Origin: Streptomyces sp. NBC_01775
Lineage (GTDB): Bacteria; Actinomycetota; Actinomycetes; Streptomycetales; Streptomycetaceae
Direction: 5' to 3'
Length of the DNA stretch: 64,000 nt
Assembly (NCBI RefSeq): GCF_035917675.1
Contig: NZ_CP109104.1
Coordinates: forward strand, 4,154,001 to 4,218,000
Made by a program: the position numbers and the translations under genes. The notes under the pieces were generated by a model, which saw only the letters and a list, made by a program, of their open reading frames with translations, was not told the origin of the DNA and did not search any database. Numbering within the stretch: position 1 is the first letter of the stretch; every line of letters starts with the position of its first letter. Positions 52,867 to 60,259 of this stretch are shown in pieces.

Positions 52867-53853
52867 TCAGGCGATCTCCGCGAGGAGGTCGCCCCAGGCG
52901 TTGCCGAAGTAGTTCAGGTCGAAGCGGGCCAGGACCTCGTACGCGGCCTTGGCCTCAGTCTGGCGGGCCGCCGCGCGCTCCAGGACCTGCGTCGGCAGGC
53001 GGCCGAGATCCGGGGCCGGCTGGCCAGTCAGAACGGCAAGGTCGCCCAGTCCGGCCACCGGACGGATCAGGCAGGGCAGGCCCAGCAGCAGGGCCTCGGC
53101 CGCGCAGCGGCTCCAGCCTTCCCGCATCCGGGGAAGGAAGACGCCTACGTCACACGCGCGCAGCAACCGGAGATATCGCGCGCGATCGACGTCATAGTGC
53201 GCGCCGCCGAAGCCGATGGTGTTGCTGCCGCTGGTGATCACTCGCATCCCCGGGGTGTTGGCCAGGGCAGCCGCGACGTCCTCGGTTCCCTTCCAGTGCA
53301 CGGCCTTGCCCGCGTAGACGCCGAGCGTGTCCGGGGGCAGGCCGAATTCGGCTCGGCACTCGGCCCGGTCGAAGCCGCGCGCCTGCTCGACCTCGCCCAT
53401 GTCGAACGCGTTGTGGATCATCCGTACGTTCCGGACGCCTCGGGCCCGGAGGAACGCGGCCCAGTACGGGGCGACGCACACCACGACGGCGCACTGCGGC
53501 AGCACCTGGAACAGCCTCTCCCAGAGCACGGCTTCGACCGGGGCGGAGTCGTGCTGCAACGGCTCGTAGTGGTGCAGGAGGAAGATCGTGCGGGCGCGCA
53601 TTTCGGGGGTGAAGAGGAGCAGGCTGAGGTCGTCCCATACGAACGGTCCGGCCGTCTTGCCGAGGGCCCGGATGGTCGGAGCGAGGCGGGTGAGGTGGCG
53701 GAGCTTGCGCCAGCGGCGGGTCCGGTAGGTGCGTTTGTGGTCGGGGACCGTGTGCCACTCCACGTCGTCGGCCGTGACCTCGTGGAGCATCCGCAGGTAC
53801 ACCCGGCCGCCAGTCGAACCGACAGGCTCCATCGAGTAGACGACCCGCTTCAC
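52867..53853 (-). CDS. GT4-like glycosyltransferase, last gene of the orphan operon
   Basis: A 328-residue GT-B glycosyltransferase. GVYAGKAVHWKGTEDVAAAL is the mid-protein donor-domain start, and REGWSRCAAEALLLGLPCLIRPVAGLGDL near residue 270 corresponds to the GT4 E-x7-E region. No signal peptide is present, so it works in the cytosol. GTG 53853 has AGGAGGT at 6 nt and overlaps the stop of the HD gene. It would attach a sugar to the product of the upstream enzymes. It ends 7 bp from the gltX stop. Confidence 0.83.
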   Translation of the reverse strand: MKRVVYSMEPVGSTGGRVYLRMLHEVTADDVEWHTVPDHKRTYRTRRWRKLRHLTRLAPTIRALGKTAGPFVWDDLSLLLFTPEMRARTIFLLHHYEPLQHDSAPVEAVLWERLFQVLPQCAVVVCVAPYWAAFLRARGVRNVRMIHNAFDMGEVEQARGFDRAECRAEFGLPPDTLGVYAGKAVHWKGTEDVAAALANTPGMRVITSGSNTIGFGGAHYDVDRARYLRLLRACDVGVFLPRMREGWSRCAAEALLLGLPCLIRPVAGLGDLAVLTGQPAPDLGRLPTQVLERAAARQTEAKAAYEVLARFDLNYFGNAWGDLLAEIA

Positions 53854-54464
53854 GGACGTACCTCCTGTGTCTGTCTGACGTGTTCGGTGTGCAGCCGCGT
53901 GTGCATGGCCTCCATGTGCGGGCCGTGGTGACGGGCGGCCTCGGCGAGCGGTAGGTGGAAGTCGGCGAGGTTCAGGAGGAAGCGTCGGCGGCGGTCGAGA
54001 TCGGGGGACGCGCCGAGGTCGCGAAGGTTGTGCAGGCGGTCGGCGAGCCGCACGAGGAGGTCTTCGGGCGGGAGCGCGGCTTGCTTGTCGCGCCAGCAAG
54101 CTTCGTCACCAGCCGACTTGGGGCGCTGTTCGAGACGGTGGTCGGCCGTGATGGCACGCAGGCGGGCGGTGAACGGGCCGCCGAGGTGATGGACGAGCAG
54201 CGACTCGGACTCGGGGGCCACCTCCAAGGCGTCGTGGAGGAGGGCGAAGAGGAGTGTTTCGGGGTGGCTGACGCCGATCTCCTGCCGCAGGAGCGTGACG
54301 ACGGCCAGTGGGTGTCCTAGGTACGGGGTGCCTTGATCGCGGGTGTGGCCGTCGTAGACCGTGAGGGCGAGGCCGCCGGCCACGCGGGCACGGGTCTGTT
54401 CGTCCGTGCTCCACGCGGCGGCGCCGAGCACGGCCAGAACGTGGTCCAGATCGATGATGCTCAT
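53850..54464 (-). CDS. HD-domain hydrolase (RelA/SpoT-MESH1-like)
   Basis: A 204-residue stand-alone HD domain. The motif chain is H at HPLAVV (about 51), HD at LLFALLHDALE (about 77-78), and D in RLADRLHNLRDLG (about 139-143), identical in pattern to the hydrolase domain of RelA/SpoT and animal MESH1. These are Mn-dependent pyrophosphohydrolases of ppGpp or NADPH; a nucleotide-phosphate in this pathway is an equally good guess. The synthetase half of RelA is absent. ATG 54464 overlaps the carbamoyltransferase stop (ATGA). Confidence 0.83.
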   Translation of the reverse strand: MSIIDLDHVLAVLGAAAWSTDEQTRARVAGGLALTVYDGHTRDQGTPYLGHPLAVVTLLRQEIGVSHPETLLFALLHDALEVAPESESLLVHHLGGPFTARLRAITADHRLEQRPKSAGDEACWRDKQAALPPEDLLVRLADRLHNLRDLGASPDLDRRRRFLLNLADFHLPLAEAARHHGPHMEAMHTRLHTEHVRQTQEVRP

Positions 54465-56185
54465 CCGTCGGTCCTCCCTCGGAGCGCCGTGGTGCGGGGG
54501 TCGGGCACGTGGTGTGCGAGTAGCAGGGTGTCCTCGACCGCGAGAGCGTCGAGGCCCAGGTCCGCCGCCGCTGCCATGACCTGCTCGGCGGTGCGCAGGA
54601 TCGGGGCGCCCTTGCGGTTGAAGGAGGTGTTCAGCACCAGTGGCAGTCCGGTGCGTTGGTGGAACTGCTGAAGAAGCTCGCGCAGGCCCTGGTGGTCAGC
54701 GGAGACGGTCTGGACGCGGGCGGTGCCGTCGTGGTGAGCGACCGCGGCGATGCGGTCGGCTCGGCAGCGGCGGACTCGGGTGACGCGGTTCATGAAGGGG
54801 TCGCCTTCCGACATGAACCAGTCGGTGGCGTGCTCCGCGAGGACCGCCGGTGCGAACGGCCGGTAGGTGGCTCGCTTCTTGATCGCGTTGAGCCTGTCGC
54901 GCGTGGCGGGGTTGCCTGGGTGAGCGAGGATCGAGCGGTGTCCGAGGGCTCGCGGCCCGAATTCGAGTCGCCCCTGCACCCAGCCGAGGATGTGGTGGTC
55001 TGCCAGCAGCGCTGCCACCGCACGCGTCAGTTCGGGACCGAGGCCGGTACAGGCGCGGTAGCCGGACGGCACCGGGCTCGTTGGCAAGGCGCCTGGGCTC
55101 GGCCCCCAGTCCGCGTCGTTCGGCACCGGCAGGCGCTCCTGGCCGAGCTGGTAATGCCAGCCGTAGAGCGCGGCGCCGACGGCCGTGCCCGCGTCGTGCG
55201 GTGCGGGTGCCACGAAGAGGGTGTCGAAGCCGCTGTCGGCGGCGAGTTGCCCGTTGAGGTGGGAGTTCAGGGCGCATCCGCCGGAGAACACCAGTGCCGG
55301 GGCCCGCGTGAGGCGTCGCAGGTGGCGGGCGACATGCACAACCGAGGTGGTGAAGACCTCCTGCACGGCAGCGGCCAGGTCCGCACGTTCGTTCTCGGAC
55401 TGCTCCGCTACGTTGCCCAAGGTCCAGGACCGGCCGCCAAGGAGCAGCGGCGTGTTGCTGTCCGCCGAACCCCAGGGATGGGCGATGTGGAGGGCCCCGT
55501 CGTCACCGAGCCGGACCAGGTCGCGGACCTCCCTTCCGTAGCGCTCGGGATCGCCGAAGGCCGCGAGGGCCGTCAGGCTGCCCTCGGGCTCGTTTCCCGG
55601 CGGGATCACCCTGCTGGCGAGGTTCCGGTAGAAGTGCCCGAGCGAGGAGTGGACGCGGCGGGGCCCGGCGGGCCCGGGGAGCACGTCCGGCATGGTCTGG
55701 TGGATGCGGTCGATGCGGTCGGGCCGCAGTTCGTAGCCCGTGATGCGCTCCCGGCCCGGCCCGAAGTCCGAGCCGAGGGCGGACCCGCCAGCGTCGATGA
55801 CCAGCCCCGCCGCGTGCTGGTGCCCGGAGAGCAGGTAACCGGACAGCACGTGGGCCGTGTGGTGGGAGAGGAGGCGTAGCCGGTCGCCGAGTGGGTCGGG
55901 CAGGAGGGCGCCGAGTTCGTCTCGTTCCTCGGCCAGCCACCAGCCGGCTGCGGGGTTGGGGCGCATGGAGGCGGCCCAGACGGCGTCCACGTCCCGTGGT
56001 TCGAGACCGGCCGACTCCAGGCACCACTGGAGTGCGCGGGTCGGGGCGCTGAGTGTGCCCTTGCGGGCGGAATGGTTGTGCTTGATGCCGCTCCAGCGTT
56101 CCTCCTCAGCCGCGTGGACGCGGCCGTCTACGACCAGGGCGGCGGCAGTGTCGTGGTGGAAGTTGAGTCCGAGGACTGCGGGCAT
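54461..56185 (-). CDS. O-carbamoyltransferase (NodU/TobZ/CmcH family)
   Basis: A 574-residue enzyme using carbamoyl phosphate and ATP to carbamoylate a hydroxyl, as in tobramycin, novobiocin or Nod-factor synthesis. The Kae1-like N-terminal part has the metal His pair in LSHHTAHVLSGYLLSG, nucleotide loops VIDAGGSALG and FSGGCALNSHLN, and PHDAGTAVGAALYG. The C-terminal YrdC-like carbamoyl site reads QGRLEFGPRALGHRSILAHPGNPATRD, RPFAPAVLAEHATDWF and LNTSFNRKGAPI. All conserved, so it should be active. ATG 56185 follows GGAGGTGCACGATC. The acceptor would be a sugar or polyol hydroxyl. Confidence 0.9.
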   Translation of the reverse strand: MPAVLGLNFHHDTAAALVVDGRVHAAEEERWSGIKHNHSARKGTLSAPTRALQWCLESAGLEPRDVDAVWAASMRPNPAAGWWLAEERDELGALLPDPLGDRLRLLSHHTAHVLSGYLLSGHQHAAGLVIDAGGSALGSDFGPGRERITGYELRPDRIDRIHQTMPDVLPGPAGPRRVHSSLGHFYRNLASRVIPPGNEPEGSLTALAAFGDPERYGREVRDLVRLGDDGALHIAHPWGSADSNTPLLLGGRSWTLGNVAEQSENERADLAAAVQEVFTTSVVHVARHLRRLTRAPALVFSGGCALNSHLNGQLAADSGFDTLFVAPAPHDAGTAVGAALYGWHYQLGQERLPVPNDADWGPSPGALPTSPVPSGYRACTGLGPELTRAVAALLADHHILGWVQGRLEFGPRALGHRSILAHPGNPATRDRLNAIKKRATYRPFAPAVLAEHATDWFMSEGDPFMNRVTRVRRCRADRIAAVAHHDGTARVQTVSADHQGLRELLQQFHQRTGLPLVLNTSFNRKGAPILRTAEQVMAAAADLGLDALAVEDTLLLAHHVPDPRTTALRGRTDG

Positions 56186-56209
56186 GATCGTGCACCTCCG
56201 GCCTGGGGA

Positions 56210-57007
56210 TCAGACGGTGGGAGCGAGGGCGGGGACGCGCGCGGCGCCGGAGTCGGAGTACTCGTGACAGCGCAGGCAGAACCGGTAGTGGTGGCTGCGG
56301 GGCGCGAACACCTTGGCCGCGAAGTCCGCGTCCCACACCGTGAATTCGCTGTCGTCCTTGGCCATGGCGTTGAAGCAGCGGTAGCAGGACCCGTCCATCT
56401 CGATCATCAGGTGCTGGTCGAGGTAGCGGTCGCAGAGGCCGCGCAGTTCGTTCGCGGGCTGGCCGACGTCGATGTGGTGAACGTGGTTGGTGACATGGAT
56501 GGCGCCGTACTTGTCGCACAGCCACGTGAGGCGCGTGAGCCGGGTGGGACTGATGCCTTCCAGGACGCTGTTGACGACGACGGTCTTCCCGGCCTCGCAC
56601 AGGCGCGGAACGACGGTGTGGACCTCGTCCTCGTTCCCGTGCTCGTCGTCGCAGCCGATCAGGATCTGGTCGTACGAGCGAAGGGTGGCCTCCATGATCC
56701 GCTGGTTGCGGGCCAGGGTGATGGCGTTGGTGCCCAGGACCATGACCTTGTCCGGCAGGCGCGTGCGGGCGGTGTCGCTGAGTGCGGGGAAGTCGCGGTG
56801 CACGGTGGGCTCGCCGCCGTTGATGTGCAACTGGCGGAAGGGGAGGGATTCCAGGCGGGTCAGGATGGTGGAGAAGAGTTCCGGGGACATGTTCTCGCCT
56901 TGGGCGCCGTCGGCGAAGATGCAGAAGTCGCAGGACCTGTTGCACTTCGTCGTGATCTTGATCTTGGCCGTCTTCAGGACACGGGGCGGGGGCGCGTGTA
57001 CTGACAT
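56210..57007 (-). CDS. Radical SAM enzyme
   Basis: A 265-residue protein with the CNRSCDFC cluster (Cys22, 26, 29), INGGEPTVHRD (SAM-binding GGE) and an AdoMet-barrel continuing through LGTNAITLARNQ. Near the C-terminus two CxxC pairs (GSCYRCFNA, RFCLRCHEYSD) suggest an auxiliary iron-sulfur cluster, as in SPASM or twitch enzymes. It is not MoaA, NifB or a known peptide-modifying enzyme by sequence. ATG 57007 follows GGAGTTACGCC. It lies second-last upstream of the carbamoyltransferase in the operon (24-bp gap). Chemistry unknown. Confidence 0.85.
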   Translation of the reverse strand: MSVHAPPPRVLKTAKIKITTKCNRSCDFCIFADGAQGENMSPELFSTILTRLESLPFRQLHINGGEPTVHRDFPALSDTARTRLPDKVMVLGTNAITLARNQRIMEATLRSYDQILIGCDDEHGNEDEVHTVVPRLCEAGKTVVVNSVLEGISPTRLTRLTWLCDKYGAIHVTNHVHHIDVGQPANELRGLCDRYLDQHLMIEMDGSCYRCFNAMAKDDSEFTVWDADFAAKVFAPRSHHYRFCLRCHEYSDSGAARVPALAPTV

Positions 57008-57023
57008 GGCGTAACTCCTTGTT

Positions 57024-58148
57024 TCAGAGGTGGACATCGTCGGGGGCGAGACTGAGGAAGTCCTGGACGGTCGCCTTCTGTCGGTGCCAGCGCGCGAGGG
57101 TCGTGCGCAGGGTGCCGGCGGTGGTCGGTCCGGCGGGGAGCAGCGTCGCCATCCGGGCGGCCTGCCGCTGGGCGGGAGTGGTCTCGTCCGCCGCGAGCAC
57201 GCTCAGGGCCCGCGCGGCGGTGCGGAGTTCCTTCGCCTCCCGCCGGATCAGGTACTGGGTCGCCACGCCGGGCGGCGGATCGAGGTAGTACAGCCAGCGG
57301 GCGACACGTACCCGGAGCATCCCTGCGGTCATCACCCAGGCGGTGCGGGTGCGCTCCTGGCCGTCTCTGCCGAATCCGTCCGCGTCGGGGACGCGGCGCA
57401 TGGCTGATTGGAGGACGGCGTGGGCTGTGCGGAGCAAGTGGGGCGGGCTCCGGAGGCAGGTCTCGGAGCGTTGTGCGGCGGCGTGCCGGAGAAACAGCTC
57501 GGCGTACCGGTCCAGCCCATCCGGTCGCCACTGGGTGAGGGCAGCCGTCTTGCCGGGGCAACGGGTCCGTGTCGCGAGTGCGGCGGCGGCGAACCAGCAG
57601 GGGGCGAGGTAGTGCCAGGCCACGCAGTGGCGCCGGTAGGCGGTGATGTCCCCGGTCACGTTGTCCGTGCTGTCTGCCGCGAGCCGGTAACGGCCACCCA
57701 GCCGGGAGTGCAGGATTCCGCGGTAGAACCGCTCGTCGATCCCGCACCAGGGCGCCATCTGGGCTCGGGACCTCCAGCGCTGGAAGTCCCGGCGGTTTCC
57801 GGCGATCAGCGACCACGTCGCGAGTTCTGGCGCGGAGACGAGCCGCCCGTCTGCCTCGGCCGTGGTGAACGCGAAGCCGGGCGGATGTTCCAGGAGGCGT
57901 CGATGGGAGACCTCCCGGCCGACTGCGGCGGTGTGCGCGGCGGCCAGCCGCTGGTTCCACTCCTCCCAGTCCTCGGGGGCGTCATGGAGGAGGACACGTA
58001 CGTCGAGATCGGAGTGCGGGGCCAGCAGATCGGCAGGCTGCCACTTGTGGGTGAGCAGCGCGGCCCCGACACCGTGGGCACCCAGCTCACCCTCGTAAAG
58101 GCCACCGAGCTCCTGATAGAGAGGGTGGGCCTCGGCCATGAGCATCAC
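57024..58148 (-). CDS. Nucleotidyltransferase-fold protein, function unknown
   Basis: A 374-residue protein I do not recognise with certainty. N-terminal APHSDLDVRVLL is the SxDxD core of polymerase-beta-type nucleotidyltransferases (the usual Gly before Ser is His), followed by a helical domain with many Arg and Ala residues. Later RDFQRWRSRAQMAPWCGIDERFYRGILHSRL and QYLIRREAKELRTAARAL have no hallmark. It could adenylylate or uridylylate a sugar or metabolite to activate it. Its GTG overlaps the MoaA-like gene stop (GTGATG cluster; ATG 58145 and 58139 are alternatives). It is therefore embedded in the operon between the two radical SAM genes. Confidence 0.65.
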   Translation of the reverse strand: MMLMAEAHPLYQELGGLYEGELGAHGVGAALLTHKWQPADLLAPHSDLDVRVLLHDAPEDWEEWNQRLAAAHTAAVGREVSHRRLLEHPPGFAFTTAEADGRLVSAPELATWSLIAGNRRDFQRWRSRAQMAPWCGIDERFYRGILHSRLGGRYRLAADSTDNVTGDITAYRRHCVAWHYLAPCWFAAAALATRTRCPGKTAALTQWRPDGLDRYAELFLRHAAAQRSETCLRSPPHLLRTAHAVLQSAMRRVPDADGFGRDGQERTRTAWVMTAGMLRVRVARWLYYLDPPPGVATQYLIRREAKELRTAARALSVLAADETTPAQRQAARMATLLPAGPTTAGTLRTTLARWHRQKATVQDFLSLAPDDVHL

Positions 58149-59257
58149 CGCTCCCCGGTCGAGGCGCGAGCGCAGGACGGCACACCGTCTGCTCCCGTGG
58201 CGACCACGGGGAGCAGCGGCCGGACCGGGGCTCCTTCGGGGCGCTCCATCCGGTCCCAGCGCAGGTCGTAGTCGACGTAGTGGAAGCCCTGCCAGGCGTC
58301 GTTGGCGTCACGGTCGAGCATGGCCTGGAAGAGGTGCGCGAAAGCGTCGCCGAGAGTGCCGTCTGCCAGGTGGGGCTTCAGGGGGATGTCACGGTTGTGC
58401 AGGATGCAGGGGCGTGCCAGGCCCGTGGGGGTGATCTTGATGCGGTTGGCGTCGGAGCAGGTGGCACAGCTGGAGTTCGAGATGAAGCCGATCGACCCGG
58501 CCCAGCCGTCGGGCCGGAGGTACCTCCCCGGGCTGCGGACCCCGAGGTGGCTCCTGGGAACCTCACCGGCATCCGCGAACCACGTGCGGAGACGGTCGCG
58601 GACCTCCGCCTCGCTGATGAACTCGGTGTCGAACAGCGCCTGTGCGGGGCCGATGTTCTGGAGCTCGATCAGACGGACGGCGATAGGCAGGTCACGGGCG
58701 AGTTCGGCCACGGCGAAGGAATCGTCCAGATAGCTGCGCTGGAGCACGCAGTTGACCTTCACGCGTAGGCCGAGGGACAGGGCGGCATCGAGGGTGTTCC
58801 GGGTGGTGCGCGGATCGCCGCCGCCCATGATGGCGGCGGACCGCGTTGGATCGAAGCTGTGGAGGCTGAGGTTGAGGTAGGTCAGACCGGCACGGTGGAG
58901 CCGTTCGACGGTCAGTCCGCGGCGAAGGTTGCCGTGGCTGGTCATGCCGATAGCGGCGTCCTGGCCGAGGCCGTCGGCCAGGCCCGCGATCACGTCGAGG
59001 ATGTCCACCCGGAGGGTCGGCTCGCCACCGGAGCAGTGCGCCTTCTTGATCCTCCAGGCTCCGGCCTCGGCGGCGATGGCCGCATAGTCGGAGGCCGACA
59101 GGGGGCGGTCCTTGTGCCCGTAGTCCGGCATGCAGCGCGGCTTGCAGAAGACGCAGTCCAGGTTGCAGAGGGAGTTCAGGGTGAACGCCAGGTAGGGGTG
59201 GTTGCGGCCTGCCACGGTGAGGGCGGCAGCCAGGTCGCGATGGTGTGCTGTGGGCAT
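58145..59257 (-). CDS. MoaA-like radical SAM enzyme without the MoaA tail
   Basis: A 370-residue radical SAM protein. CNLDCVFC (Cys31, 35, 38) carries the SAM cluster and KPRCMPDYG follows where MoaA has CMP..G. SNSSCATCSDANRIKITPTG and LARPC form the second cluster region as in GTP 3',8-cyclase, but spaced C-x2-C-x16-C rather than C-x2-C-x13-C. The C-terminal Gly-Gly tail that is essential in MoaA is absent; the protein ends ASTGER. So it is a paralogue acting on another substrate, plausibly nucleotide-derived. ATG 59257 lies 3 bp after the dehydrogenase stop. Confidence 0.84.
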   Translation of the reverse strand: MPTAHHRDLAAALTVAGRNHPYLAFTLNSLCNLDCVFCKPRCMPDYGHKDRPLSASDYAAIAAEAGAWRIKKAHCSGGEPTLRVDILDVIAGLADGLGQDAAIGMTSHGNLRRGLTVERLHRAGLTYLNLSLHSFDPTRSAAIMGGGDPRTTRNTLDAALSLGLRVKVNCVLQRSYLDDSFAVAELARDLPIAVRLIELQNIGPAQALFDTEFISEAEVRDRLRTWFADAGEVPRSHLGVRSPGRYLRPDGWAGSIGFISNSSCATCSDANRIKITPTGLARPCILHNRDIPLKPHLADGTLGDAFAHLFQAMLDRDANDAWQGFHYVDYDLRWDRMERPEGAPVRPLLPVVATGADGVPSCARASTGER

Positions 59258-59260
59258 CGG

Positions 59261-60259
59261 TCAGCCTCCTGCGAGCGGAGCGGGGACAGCGGGTACTTCG
59301 GCCAGACCGTTGAGCGGCTGACCAGCGAGAAAGCGGTGCAGGTTGTCGGCGAAGAACGCGACGGCCGCGTTCATGTACGAGCGGCAGAGCACGGAGCTCT
59401 TCGGCGTGAGCATGACCCGGGGGTGGAGCCGCAGCGGATGGCGGGCGGGCAGCGGCTTCGGGGCGAAGACGTCCAGGGCCGCACCACGGAGGTGGCCTGA
59501 GTCGAGGGCAGCCAGGAGAGCCGAGTGGTCGACGGTCGTCGCGCGGCCAAGGTTGAGGAAGAGGGACCGGGGCTTGCACGCGGAGAAAAGTTCACGGTCG
59601 AAGAAGCGGTCCGTGTCCGGGGCGGCAGGCAGCAGGTTGACCACCACGTCGGCGACGGGCAGCGCCTCGCGCACCGCCGACACGGGCATCCACGTGATCC
59701 CACCCCCGTCGTCCGCGGGCGGCCTCCGACGTATCCCGATGACCGCCATGCCGAAGTTCCGGGCTGCCTGGGCCAGGTGGCCTCCGACGCTGCCGCAGCC
59801 GACGATGACCATCGTCGCTCCCGCCAGATCGAAGAACTCCTCGGCGAGATCGTCCTTCCACCAGGACCGGTTCCGTTGCACGCGCCGACTCGTGAACAGC
59901 CCGCGGGAGAAGCCCAGGATCAGTCCCATGGCGTGCTCGGTCATCGGCCTGCCGTGAAAGCCGTACGAGCGGGTCAGGGCCACGTCGGCGGCATGTGCCT
60001 CAGCGACGGGCAGATGGTCGGTGCCGGCGGCCGGGGAGGCGATCCACCTCAGCTGCGGGGCGCCGGACAGCCACGAGGCTGCACAGCACCAGCCGAAGTA
60101 CACATGCGCGTCGGCAAGCTGACTCGGAACGTCCTCCTCGCTCGCGGTGCGGAACTCGACGCGAGGAAAGGCAGCGGACAGCGCATGCTCATGCTCCGCG
60201 GACAAGCGCCAGAAGGCGTGCGGGGACTCCAGGCAGATCAACACCACCGGCCTGTTCAC
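59261..60259 (-). CDS. D-2-hydroxyacid dehydrogenase homologue lacking catalytic Glu and His
   Basis: A 332-residue NAD-dependent fold. The Rossmann motif GCGSVG (154-159) and substrate Arg239 (LNLGRATTVD) are intact. The motif that normally reads DVFxxEPLP is DVFAPKPLP (Lys268 in place of Glu) and the LTPHxxG catalytic His is Lys287 (LTPKSS). The residue pair that carries out hydride-transfer acid-base catalysis is thus missing, so the protein may be a reductive enzyme with other chemistry, or structural. GTG 60259 overlaps the glycosyltransferase stop (GTGA). It belongs to the same operon. Confidence 0.82.
   Translation of the reverse strand: MNRPVVLICLESPHAFWRLSAEHEHALSAAFPRVEFRTASEEDVPSQLADAHVYFGWCCAASWLSGAPQLRWIASPAAGTDHLPVAEAHAADVALTRSYGFHGRPMTEHAMGLILGFSRGLFTSRRVQRNRSWWKDDLAEEFFDLAGATMVIVGCGSVGGHLAQAARNFGMAVIGIRRRPPADDGGGITWMPVSAVREALPVADVVVNLLPAAPDTDRFFDRELFSACKPRSLFLNLGRATTVDHSALLAALDSGHLRGAALDVFAPKPLPARHPLRLHPRVMLTPKSSVLCRSYMNAAVAFFADNLHRFLAGQPLNGLAEVPAVPAPLAGG

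Noticed and set aside
58145..59257. Housekeeping MoaA for molybdopterin
   Set aside because: No Gly-Gly tail, altered cluster spacing, and no moaC or moaE neighbour.
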